This document shows, piece by piece, positions 37,526-45,216 of a stretch of DNA of 64,000 nt (position 1 is the stretch's first letter; every line of letters starts with the position of its first letter). The notes under the pieces were generated by a model that worked only from the letters and a program-made list of their open reading frames with translations, was not told the DNA's origin and searched no databases. The translations under genes were made by a program, and so were the position numbers. The stretch lies in contig NZ_CP126080.1 of the NCBI RefSeq assembly GCF_030122805.1, positions 4,345,501-4,409,500 on the forward strand, written 5' to 3'. Origin of the DNA: Mesobacillus sp. AQ2. GTDB lineage: Bacteria > Bacillota > Bacilli > Bacillales > Cytobacillaceae.

Positions 37526-38191
37526 TATTTTTGACCTCCTTTGTATTTGTTTTATTTCACAAAAAAGGTATACTAACAGAGTTGGCATACCCAACACACC
37601 TTGTCCTCGGGAAATGTCCGCCTGACTATTTTCCCGGGGCTTTTCACTTTTATTTTTCATCATACCCTCCTGTCTATTTGAACAGAGCTTTATGTAAAAA
37701 TGATCTTGGTGGCTGCGTATAGCCCTATAGGTATTATTATATTGATAGTGGTATTTCTATGTAAATCTGTATTTTTATGTTACATGAATTCTAGTTCTTA
37801 TGGAATATTGCCAAAATTTCATTTTATTAGTATAATATATTTTTCAGCGGGCCAGCATTTAGGCCCGTTTTTTCTTTATTTCGGGCCAATGCTATGGTGT
37901 TACTACTATAGTGGCGAGAGTAAGTAACCCCCTATCCATTAAGAAAAATTTTTTTGGTAATTGTCTAAAATAATTCACAATTTCACTTTCCATCCTTGAT
38001 TTCTTCGCTAATTTACAGCTTTTTCTTAATAAGGTCTCCAAAAATCAGTTTTGAAGCATATTTTGAAGTTTTTTAGCCATTTTGCCTTTAAAAAATGAAT
38101 TTTCGTGATTGGTACCCTCTTCTGTTCCAGGAGTATGTTAGAGCTACCCGGGAATACAATGGAACGCGCGCGATCCCGAAAGGATTGCAAA
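37526..38191. promoter_or_regulatory. Divergent region between comK and the sigma factor gene
   Basis: 666 bases. The left 140 bases (to 37663) form the upstream in-frame extension of comK. Further right, T-rich and A-rich blocks (37950-38100) resemble the AT boxes used by ComK, but no pair can be called with confidence. A plus-strand GC hairpin with a T6 tail sits at 37848-37873 with no gene feeding it. No other coding frame is supported. Confidence 0.35.
37848..37877 (+). terminator. Orphan rho-independent terminator
   Basis: CGGGCC-agcattta-GGCCCG-TTTTTTCTTT. A TATAAT at 37831-37836 lies only about 11 bases upstream. No gene on the plus strand ends before it, so it would end an antisense or small RNA, or insulate the sigma factor gene. 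Confidence 0.6.
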
Positions 38192-38683
38192 ATGGAAAGC
38201 TTTGAACAGCTGGCGAAACAATATGAACCGATGATCCATAAAATCATCCGCGCACTGAATATCTATAAAAATAAAGAAGATTACTTTCATATCGGGCTTG
38301 TCGGTCTATGGGAGGCTTCTGAGGCCTTTAATCCAGAAAAAGGCGACTTCACCAACTATGCATATACGTTCGTGAAAGGACACATCCTGAATGAAATGAA
38401 CCGAAACAATCGGCTGGAAGAACGAAGTGTTCATCCAAAAGAGGAATACTGGGAAACCGTCGAAGAAACGAACACTCACCATCCACTTGAAGTCGAGTTT
38501 TTACTAAGCTACTGCCAGATGCTTACTGAAAAAGAAACAAAGTGGGTCATCTACACTTGCGTCGATTTCCTATCAGTCAGGGAAATAGCCGATAAAGAGA
38601 ATGTCTCCCTGTCAGCGGTCAAGCAGTGGCGGAGCAGTGCGAAAAAGAAGCTTAAGGAGCAATGGATGGAAGTAGCAGATTAA
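38192..38683 (+). CDS. Small sigma-70-family RNA polymerase sigma factor (SigH/ComX-like)
   Basis: 163 residues with region 2 and region 4 only. Region 2: YEPMIHKIIRALNIYKNKEDYFHIGLVGLWEASEAFNPEKGDFTNYAYTFVKGHILNEM. Region 4 helix-turn-helix: FLSVREIADKENVSLSAVKQWRSSAKKKL. The block MIHK...EDY...IG...A...F...KG...Y is close to what I recall of staphylococcal SigH and streptococcal ComX, sigma factors for competence genes. Start ATG 38192 has AAAGGA seven bases upstream; the longer frame to 38105 is rejected. It faces away from comK. No anti-sigma gene is beside it. Could also be an ECF-like orphan with another role. Confidence 0.85.
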   Translation: MESFEQLAKQYEPMIHKIIRALNIYKNKEDYFHIGLVGLWEASEAFNPEKGDFTNYAYTFVKGHILNEMNRNNRLEERSVHPKEEYWETVEETNTHHPLEVEFLLSYCQMLTEKETKWVIYTCVDFLSVREIADKENVSLSAVKQWRSSAKKKLKEQWMEVAD

Positions 38684-38689
38684 CCTGAA

Positions 38690-38738
38690 AAAAAAAACGC
38701 CTGAAACCGACAATTCATTCATGGTTTCAGGCGTTTTT
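38690..38738. terminator. Bidirectional terminator between the sigma factor and IDEAL genes
   Basis: AAAAACGCCTGAAACC / GGTTTCAGGCGTTTTT, a 16-base-pair stem with T or A runs on both sides. Confidence 0.9.
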
Positions 38739-38767
38739 ATATTCTCAATATCCTTGTTACTTTCACT

Positions 38768-39034
38768 CTACAAAGCATCCTTCCAGTTTTCCGAAGTCAA
38801 TTTCATAAACCTTTCTTTATCCCTGTTCGCAAGAGCCAAATCAATTTCCTCTGCTCTTCTTTTCTCCAAGAACTCCATCTGAACCTTTTCGATAATTTTG
38901 CTGGCACCTTCTGTATACCTTGTTTTTTCCCTATTCAAAATCAATTCAGTGTTGTCTTGATCATGAATGGTGTCCATGTACATATTCAAATTCATTTCTT
39001 GTTTATAATAATTAGAGTTCTTGTCGTTCTTCAC
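38768..39034 (-). CDS. IDEAL-domain protein
   Basis: 88 residues. The C-terminal 35 (RRAEEIDLALANRDKERFMKLTSENWK) are a full IDEAL domain, a short helical element found in Bacillaceae regulators such as YpiB. The N-terminus is polar and probably disordered. GTG 39034 is preceded by AGGG with seven bases; the TTG at 39040 is too near the site. Function unknown; it may modulate a partner protein. It is convergent with the sigma factor gene. Confidence 0.8.
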   Translation of the reverse strand: MKNDKNSNYYKQEMNLNMYMDTIHDQDNTELILNREKTRYTEGASKIIEKVQMEFLEKRRAEEIDLALANRDKERFMKLTSENWKDAL

Positions 39035-39288
39035 TTTCAATCCCTACTTTCTTTTAGGTAATTGTTACTTACTATTTACCCAATTTTACAGGAATATAAC
39101 ATATTCAGCGATTTTCAATTTTCAAAAAAGAATTAGATTAGAAATGATAAAGAGAACTCATCCAATAAATAGTAATTATATTAAAAAAATAATACAAAAT
39201 GGTTAAATGATAATTAAAATAAGGAAATCTAACTTTTTCTCTTATATGATGTAGAAGGATTTCTCTACATTTATAAGAAGGTTGTGAG

Positions 39289-40401
39289 ATGGAAATGAGC
39301 AATAAATGTGAGCATATTTATGAAATTCATTATATCAGGGCAATCGCAAGTTTAATGGTCCTCCTTGTCCATGTTTCAGCTGCTTATTTCTATCAACATG
39401 GCAAACAGTATAATGATTATACCTTTTTTATTAATCAAATCAGCCGCTTTGGTACACCGATGTTTGCTATGATAAGCGGTTTCCTGCTGTTCTACCAGAC
39501 AAGGAAAAAAGGATTTAAACTCAATAAGTTTGTCTCAAGCAGGTTTACTAAAATCGGCATTCCTTTTTTAATTTGGAGTATCTTTTATCTTTTATTTTCA
39601 TATTTCGCTTTAAAAATCAATCCAATGAAGGACGGTTCAAATTTATTCCTGGTAAACTTTCTATCAGGTAATGCTTTCCATCACTTATATTTCATAGCAC
39701 TCGTCTTTCAGTTCTATCTTATTTTTCCACTATTGCAGCTAATCCGTTCAAAAATAGTCTGGCCCCTCATATTGATACTAGCAGCAATCATTAACTGGTA
39801 CTTTGTGAAAGTTGATGTTTCTGCCTTCTTTGAAGGAATGCCAGCATTAGTAATAAGCCAGCGTGCTTTCCTGCCGGAATGGATTTTCTTCTTTGTTTTT
39901 GGAGGATTTTTAGCTTATTATTGGGAGCCCCTTCAATCCTTTTCCAAGAAGTTCAAATTCTCCCTAAGTCTGGTTGCTGTAATGGTGGTCATATTAGCAG
40001 TAATGGAGTACCGAAGTGTCGGTTCCATCCCTTCTAACAGGGTAACCAACTTCATTAATATTCCTATTTTGACATTGTTTATGGCAGGTATCATGGACAG
40101 TTTAAAAAAGATAAATATATTTGATACATTCCTAAAGGAAATAGGCAGCCTATCAATGGCTATTTATCTTATCCATCCATTTGTGATTAACATATTCGAT
40201 AGATTTGCTCCGCAAATTTTTTGGAAAACTTCTTTATTCCCTATTACTTTCGGAATCATTCTTTTAGGGACAATCATTTTTACAAAACTAATACAGCGGC
40301 TTCCCTTCAGCAGCTATATTTTAACTGTCCCTAAACTTAAAGTCTCTGGCAGTAATAAACAGATTCAACCAAGAGTTAATGAAGTATCTGTTGCTAAATA
40401 G
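39289..40401 (+). CDS. Acyltransferase family 3 membrane protein (IcaC/OafA-like)
   Basis: 370 residues and about ten helices. IYEIHYIRAIASLMVLLVHVSAAYF carries the conserved His; RFGTPMFAMISGFLLFYQTR, FLIWSIFYLLFSYF, FQFYLIFPLLQLI and SLSMAIYLIHPFVI match the IcaC type (about 355 residues), which modifies or exports poly-N-acetylglucosamine in staphylococci. Start ATG 39289 with AAGG seven bases upstream. It is alone, but pgaC-pgaD lies 3 kb downstream in the same direction, so it may supply that system. An O-acetyltransferase of another polymer remains possible. Confidence 0.85.
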   Translation: MEMSNKCEHIYEIHYIRAIASLMVLLVHVSAAYFYQHGKQYNDYTFFINQISRFGTPMFAMISGFLLFYQTRKKGFKLNKFVSSRFTKIGIPFLIWSIFYLLFSYFALKINPMKDGSNLFLVNFLSGNAFHHLYFIALVFQFYLIFPLLQLIRSKIVWPLILILAAIINWYFVKVDVSAFFEGMPALVISQRAFLPEWIFFFVFGGFLAYYWEPLQSFSKKFKFSLSLVAVMVVILAVMEYRSVGSIPSNRVTNFINIPILTLFMAGIMDSLKKINIFDTFLKEIGSLSMAIYLIHPFVINIFDRFAPQIFWKTSLFPITFGIILLGTIIFTKLIQRLPFSSYILTVPKLKVSGSNKQIQPRVNEVSVAK

Positions 40402-40409
40402 CAAAATAA

Positions 40410-40447
40410 AATGAGAGCTTGCAAAAAAGCAGCTCTCTTTTAATTTT
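40410..40447. terminator. Terminator between acyltransferase and amidase genes
   Basis: GAGAGCT / AGCTCTC hairpin with TTTTAATTTT on plus and ATTTTATTTT on minus. Confidence 0.8.
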
Positions 40448-40519
40448 GCAGTTTTGGTGCTCGAGCTGCATTAATAGTTACTTTTAAAAAAACACTGGTC
40501 ATTTATGGAGGAGCTGCTA

Positions 40520-41227
40520 CTACTCATCCTGTCGTTTCTCTCCTACTATCTTTGACCAGGTAAACAGATTTCCTGGATCCGTCTTTCGTTCCTGTGCGTA
40601 TTCATCATGACCAATGATATGTATTCTGTCTCGTTTAACCTTTTTATTCCTTGCCAGGATGTCATCAAGCAGCAGATTAAGAGATTTATATTGTGCTTCG
40701 GTGTAACCGATATGTTCTTGTGGGATTTTTTTATAGTCATTGGAGGTCATCACAGATTTCATTTCAGCTTCTGTTCCAATTGCCATCAGTTCGATTCCAA
40801 TAGAATAGTCATTCAGGCTATCCTTGTAATCAGGGAAATCCAACAGTTCTCCCTTTCCCGCATGCCTGGCTCTGCGGCTTTCCGGCAACAAAAAGTAAAT
40901 GTCACCATCACGGTCAATCATATAATGAGGAGAAACATCGTAATCAATGAAAATCTGCCTGATTTCTTCATATACATAAGGATTCTTGGGATTATTGGCG
41001 GCATTGCTGATAAAATGCAATACCACATGAGTTTTTATATCGCTCCTTGGCACAAAATTCATATTTGGCATGAAGTCCTTCTTCACCGGAACTTGAATTC
41101 CGGAAGAAGCCAGCTTCGGATTTTCAGCCTTCGTTTTTGCCACAGCCTCTTCCTCAAACCTTTGAGAACACCCGCCTGCCATGAAAATAAAAATAGCCAA
41201 TACGGCCATTACTAGCCTCTTATTCAT
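40520..41227 (-). CDS. N-acetylmuramoyl-L-alanine amidase lipoprotein
   Basis: About 235 residues. A type II signal ends in MAGGCSQ (lipid-modified Cys20). The amidase-2 (PGRP/AmpD) domain has the zinc ligands in THVVLHFISNA (His) and IHIIGHDEYAQERKTDPGNLF (His and Asp). YDVSPHYMIDRDGDIYFLLPESRRARHAG is the usual core. It cuts the bond between muramic acid and L-Ala at the outer membrane face. Start ATG 41227 with GGGGGA five bases upstream; the longer frame to 41254 is not supported. Single gene with terminator. Confidence 0.9.
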   Translation of the reverse strand: MNKRLVMAVLAIFIFMAGGCSQRFEEEAVAKTKAENPKLASSGIQVPVKKDFMPNMNFVPRSDIKTHVVLHFISNAANNPKNPYVYEEIRQIFIDYDVSPHYMIDRDGDIYFLLPESRRARHAGKGELLDFPDYKDSLNDYSIGIELMAIGTEAEMKSVMTSNDYKKIPQEHIGYTEAQYKSLNLLLDDILARNKKVKRDRIHIIGHDEYAQERKTDPGNLFTWSKIVGEKRQDE

Positions 41228-41470
41228 TCTTCTCCCCCAACATTCTTCTATCATCTTACTATCCTAATTCGTGTTTATTATCTAAACTCCTTCCAAATGG
41301 AAAAAGAATCATTTAGATCTATTGATACGATTCTTTTGAACTATATTCTCTTATTTTTCAATTAATTTACTTATCATTAATATAAATTTGATAGAATAAA
41401 AGTGATTTGGCACCTGGCTTCCTGCTTAGGTTAGGTTCAAACTATTTTATTACAAGGGGGAAAATTGTTA

Positions 41471-43105
41471 ATGAAGCATCGGGACAAGATCTACCGCAAA
41501 CTTTTATCAGTAGCTGCTTCTGCTATTCTTTTGTCATCAATTGCTGTTCCTGCAGCATCGGCGAACATGAAAGGCAAGAAGCCTGGCAAGCCTTACGAGT
41601 TAACAGTCATGCATACCAATGATACGCATGCACATTTAGACTCAGTTGCTAAAAGGATTTCGGCGATTAATCAAGTGCGCGCAGAGAACGCTAATACATT
41701 ATTATTAGATGCCGGGGATGTTTTCTCAGGTACCCTTTATTTTAACGAGTTTCAGGGACTGGCAGATTTGGAGTTCATGAATCTGGCGGGCTATGATGCC
41801 ATGACTTTCGGAAATCATGAATTTGATAAAGGAACCGCCACTCTTGCTAATTTCGTAAAAGGAGCGGAATTCCCCTTCGTTGATGCAAACGTAAACTTTG
41901 ATAATGATGAAAATATGAATATGCTATCAAATAATGAATTCTCTTCTAAAGCAGATGATGGTGAAGTCTACAAAGGCATCGTAAAAGAGGTAAATGGGGA
42001 GAAAATCGGTATCTTTGGCCTCACGACGGCTGAAACAGTTGATATCTCAAGCCCTGGTGAGGGTGTCGAATTCACTGACTACATCAATGAAGCAAAAGCT
42101 GCAGTTGAAGCATTTGAAAAGCAAGGAGTCAATAAAATCATTGCGCTGACTCATATCGGTCTGAATGATGGCGGAGGAGACAATGACCTCACACTTGCTG
42201 AAGAAGTCGAAGGCATCGATGTCATCGTAGGCGGTCATACTCATGTTAAGTTGGACGAGCCAATTTTAGTGGAAGCCGGCAAAGAACCGACAGTCATCGT
42301 CCAGGCAAATGAGTATGGCAAGTTCCTTGGTACCCTGGATGTTAAATTTAATAAAAATGGCCGTGTTATCGAATATGCTGGCGAATTGTTGGATGTGAAA
42401 ATTTTCGAAGATGATCAAGAAGCAGCTAAAATCCTGAACGAAAAATACAAACCTGCTGTTGATGAGATGAAAAACACAGTAATCGGGACAACTGCTGTTG
42501 ATTTGATTGGTGGAAATCCTGCGGCAAGAACAGTTGAAACGAATCTTGGAAATCTGATTACGGATGGAATGCTCGCAAAAGCAAAAACAATCAACCCTAA
42601 TACAGTAATTGCGGTCCAAAACGGCGGCGGGATCCGTACTTCCGTTAATGCGGGAGACATTACGATGGCAAAGGTACTTGAAGTCATGCCATTCGGAAAC
42701 TCTTTAGGAATCATGCAGCTTACTGGCGCTGAAATCAAAGAAGCATTGGAGCATAGCGTCAAGGACGCCCCAACAGCATTTGGAGGATTCCTACAGGTGT
42801 CAGGCCTGAAATTCACTTATGACAGTTCCCTTCCAGCTGGGCAGCGTATACAGTCAGTGGAAGTAAAAGAAGATGGTGTCAACTACGTAAGCCTGGATCT
42901 TACTAAAACATATGCAGTGGCAACAAACACTTTTACCGCTAAAGGCGGAGACGGATACGACGTTTTCGGAAAGGCTTATAGTGAGGGACGTGTAAGTGAA
43001 CCTGGTTTCGTTGACTGGGAAATCTTCACTGAATATGTAAATCAACAAGAAAACAAGACAGTAAGTCCTGCTGTTGAAGGTCGTATTATCGACGTAGCAA
43101 ACTAA
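41471..43105 (+). CDS. Secreted bifunctional metallophosphatase/5'-nucleotidase
   Basis: About 544 residues. A signal peptide (1-32, ASA) is followed by the calcineurin-like phosphoesterase domain: VMHTNDTHAHLDS (metal ligands Asp, His), LLLDAGDVFSGT, MTFGNHEFDKG (Asn-His-Glu), ALTHIGL and VIVGGHTHVK. The C-terminal 5'-nucleotidase domain (about 330-525) has TNLGNLITDGML, QNGGGIR and FTAKGGDGYDVF. It dephosphorylates extracellular nucleotides (UshA/YfkN half-type). No LPXTG. ATG 41471 has AAGGGGG ten bases upstream; TTG 41465 is too near. Single gene with a terminator. Confidence 0.93.
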   Translation: MKHRDKIYRKLLSVAASAILLSSIAVPAASANMKGKKPGKPYELTVMHTNDTHAHLDSVAKRISAINQVRAENANTLLLDAGDVFSGTLYFNEFQGLADLEFMNLAGYDAMTFGNHEFDKGTATLANFVKGAEFPFVDANVNFDNDENMNMLSNNEFSSKADDGEVYKGIVKEVNGEKIGIFGLTTAETVDISSPGEGVEFTDYINEAKAAVEAFEKQGVNKIIALTHIGLNDGGGDNDLTLAEEVEGIDVIVGGHTHVKLDEPILVEAGKEPTVIVQANEYGKFLGTLDVKFNKNGRVIEYAGELLDVKIFEDDQEAAKILNEKYKPAVDEMKNTVIGTTAVDLIGGNPAARTVETNLGNLITDGMLAKAKTINPNTVIAVQNGGGIRTSVNAGDITMAKVLEVMPFGNSLGIMQLTGAEIKEALEHSVKDAPTAFGGFLQVSGLKFTYDSSLPAGQRIQSVEVKEDGVNYVSLDLTKTYAVATNTFTAKGGDGYDVFGKAYSEGRVSEPGFVDWEIFTEYVNQQENKTVSPAVEGRIIDVAN

Positions 43106-43111
43106 TAGAGC

Positions 43112-43147
43112 AATGCCCAGCAGACGAGAATGCTGGGCATTTTTTAT
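43112..43147 (+). terminator. Terminator of the 5'-nucleotidase gene
   Basis: AATGCCCAGCA / TGCTGGGCATT followed by TTTTATTT. Confidence 0.9.
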
Positions 43148-43347
43148 TTAAAAAACATCATTGAATACCTCATCATTCCGCAGAATTATACCGGACCCAT
43201 TCTTCCTTTCTCCCTTTACTATCAAAAAAAATAATCACTCCATAATTTGGAAACACATCCAGCACCAAAAATAGATTGCTATTTCTATCATCCGCAAAGT
43301 AATATCTTCTTAACACAACTCACATTTTTGATAGGATGGGTGCAAAT

Positions 43348-44586
43348 TTGATCAACTTCTTGGTGCTGTTTCTATTTTATTATCCACTGGTCATGGGAAT
43401 TGTTTGGATTACAGGAAGTTTAATTTATTATGTAAAAAAAGAGAAACAGAGTATCCTTGTCCAACACAAGATGGAGGACCTTCCGTTTGTTTCCCTGCTG
43501 ATTCCGGCCTTCAATGAGGAACAGACAATTGAGGAAACGGTAAAATATGCTTCAGAGCTCAATTATCCCTATTTTGAAGTGATCGTTATCAACGATGGCA
43601 GCAAAGACCGCACGATGGATATACTCAAATCGTTGCTGGAACTGTACCCGAAATTGCGTGTTGTCAATGTCGTGAACAACAAAGGAAAAGCGAATGCCCT
43701 GAAACAGGGAGTTTTGGCTTCTAAAGGCGAACTCATCGCGACGATTGACAGTGACGCCATCCTCGACAAAGACGCATTAACCTATATTGTCCCTCATTTC
43801 ATTACACCCAATAACGGGGAAAGAGTGGGTGCGGTGACAGGCAATCCTAGAATCCGCAACCGGACAAGCCTGCTCGCAAAAATCCAGCTGGTTGAGTATG
43901 CGAGTATTATCGGACTGATAAAAAGGACGCAAAGAGTGCTTGGAAAAGTCATGACGGTTTCCGGAGTGTTTGTTGTTTTTCGTAAAAAAGCCCTGCTGGA
44001 TGCAGGAATGTGGGATACAGACCTTATTACTGATGATATCGGGATTACCTGGAAGCTGCAAAGAAGGTTCTGGGATGTCCGGTACGAACCGAAGGCGCTT
44101 TGCTGGATGCTCGTACCGGAAACATTGAGAGGAATTTGGAAGCAGCGTTTGCGATGGACTCAGGGCGGCATCGAAGTCACCCTGCGCCATATGGATATCT
44201 TTCTCGACTGGCGCCAGCGAAGATTATACCCGGTTTATATCGAACAGGTACTTAGCGTCGTCTGGTCAATCACCTGGTTTATCTCTCTGCTGATGATGCT
44301 GTACAACTATATATTCCATCAGGAATTCATCCTGCCGATATTATGGATAGGAAACTACCTATCTATTATTTGTCTACTGCAATTCCTGGTCGCTCTTTAT
44401 ATTGAGAGGAAGTATGAAAAAGGGATCCTGAAATACATGCTATGGGGAATCTGGTACCCAATCCTTTACTGGCATATCAATGCCCTGCTTGTTATCAGGG
44501 CGCTTCCTAGAGGATTAAAAATCCTTAGGAAAAATAAAAACCAATTCGCAACCTGGGAGAGTCCCGACCGTGGGCTCCACCTGTAA
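43348..44586 (+). CDS. Family 2 glycosyltransferase, poly-beta-1,6-N-acetylglucosamine synthase type (PgaC/IcaA)
   Basis: About 412 residues. A helix (2-28) precedes the GT2 domain: FVSLLIPAFNEEQTIEET, VINDGSKDRTMD, IDSDAILDKDAL (DxD), TGNPRIRNR, TDDIGITWKLQRR and the product-binding QRLRWTQGG; three or four C-terminal helices follow. These features match processive hyaluronan/PgaC-type synthases. TTG 43348 has AGGATGGG seven bases upstream; ATG 43336 lies inside that site, though an annotation might use it. The small protein that follows is the PgaD/IcaD-like partner. The polymer is inferred to be poly-GlcNAc; cellulose-like or other beta-glycans cannot be excluded. No IcaB deacetylase is in this gene pair. 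Confidence 0.87.
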   Translation: MINFLVLFLFYYPLVMGIVWITGSLIYYVKKEKQSILVQHKMEDLPFVSLLIPAFNEEQTIEETVKYASELNYPYFEVIVINDGSKDRTMDILKSLLELYPKLRVVNVVNNKGKANALKQGVLASKGELIATIDSDAILDKDALTYIVPHFITPNNGERVGAVTGNPRIRNRTSLLAKIQLVEYASIIGLIKRTQRVLGKVMTVSGVFVVFRKKALLDAGMWDTDLITDDIGITWKLQRRFWDVRYEPKALCWMLVPETLRGIWKQRLRWTQGGIEVTLRHMDIFLDWRQRRLYPVYIEQVLSVVWSITWFISLLMMLYNYIFHQEFILPILWIGNYLSIICLLQFLVALYIERKYEKGILKYMLWGIWYPILYWHINALLVIRALPRGLKILRKNKNQFATWESPDRGLHL

Positions 44587-44595
44587 GGAGAAGCC

Positions 44596-44964
44596 ATGAT
44601 CATCAACAGCAAACAGTCCAAGCCGCGAAAAATCATCGATCTGTTTTTCACTTTTTTCGGCTGGCTATTTCTCATCCTGTTCTTATATAACTTAAGTTCT
44701 CACTTTGAACGAAACCTTGATTTCACTTTTCTTGAATTAAACTTGGACAATGCAAATTCCATACTGCTCTTCACATTCCTTGTGGGCATCACAAGTGCTG
44801 CTTCCTTGAGCTGGTGGAGTACCTATAACAGGCGAAAATACGGCCACCTTAAAAGAAGGACGTTCCCTCCGCAAACAAATGAAAAAGATCTGGCTGAGTA
44901 TTTTCAGATGACAGAAGTCGAACTGGAAACCATTAAAAAAGGTAGCTATATTGAACGAAACTAA
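44596..44964 (+). CDS. PgaD/IcaD-like membrane partner of the GT2 synthase
   Basis: 122 residues. Two membrane helices (DLFFTFFGWLFLILFLYNLS and SILLFTFLVGITSAASLSWW) are followed by WWSTYNRRKYGHLKRR, the basic Trp/Tyr block typical of PgaD proteins, and a charged cytoplasmic tail. PgaD binds PgaC and is needed for polymerisation (known for E. coli). It starts nine bases after the synthase stop with AAGGAG inside that gap. Last gene before a strong terminator. Confidence 0.82.
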   Translation: MIINSKQSKPRKIIDLFFTFFGWLFLILFLYNLSSHFERNLDFTFLELNLDNANSILLFTFLVGITSAASLSWWSTYNRRKYGHLKRRTFPPQTNEKDLAEYFQMTEVELETIKKGSYIERN

Positions 44965-44968
44965 AAAA

Positions 44969-45020
44969 ACAAGGGGACGGTTATTCCATTCAGAAACCGT
45001 TCCCTTGTCTTATCTTTTTA
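44969..45020. terminator. Bidirectional terminator between pgaD-like and lyase genes
   Basis: ACAAGGGGACGGTT / AACCGTTCCCTTGT, one mismatch, T-rich on both sides. It lies 200 bases past the lyase stop on the minus strand; nothing else is seen in that 200-base gap except a GGAAGCA/TGCTTCC repeat at 45124-45147. Confidence 0.85.
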
Positions 45021-45216
45021 ATCTTTTGCTTGCTTCCTGCGGATTGCTGCTCCCGGTGATCGAAATATAGTGTAGTTACTGTGCTTCTTTTTTATGGAGA
45101 CATGAAGCAGAATCTTGAACCATTGGAAGCAAAGGTTAGTGCTTCCCTTTCGATAATTTCGGGTGGTGACACACCTGTCGAATTAAAAAGGAGGCAAAGG
45201 GCTTCCCTGCCCGATA

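Noticed and set aside
37700..37927. Hydrophobic 75-codon plus-strand ORF that might be a type I toxin
   Set aside because: No ribosome site at usable distance, and the terminator hairpin lies within the frame, not after it.
40607..41215. Plus-strand ORF of 202 codons opposite the amidase
   Set aside because: Antisense to an amidase with its lipobox and zinc ligands intact.
45124..45147. GGAAGCA...TGCTTCC repeat as the lyase operon terminator
   Set aside because: No T run follows on the minus strand; the hairpin at 44969-45020 is a better candidate.
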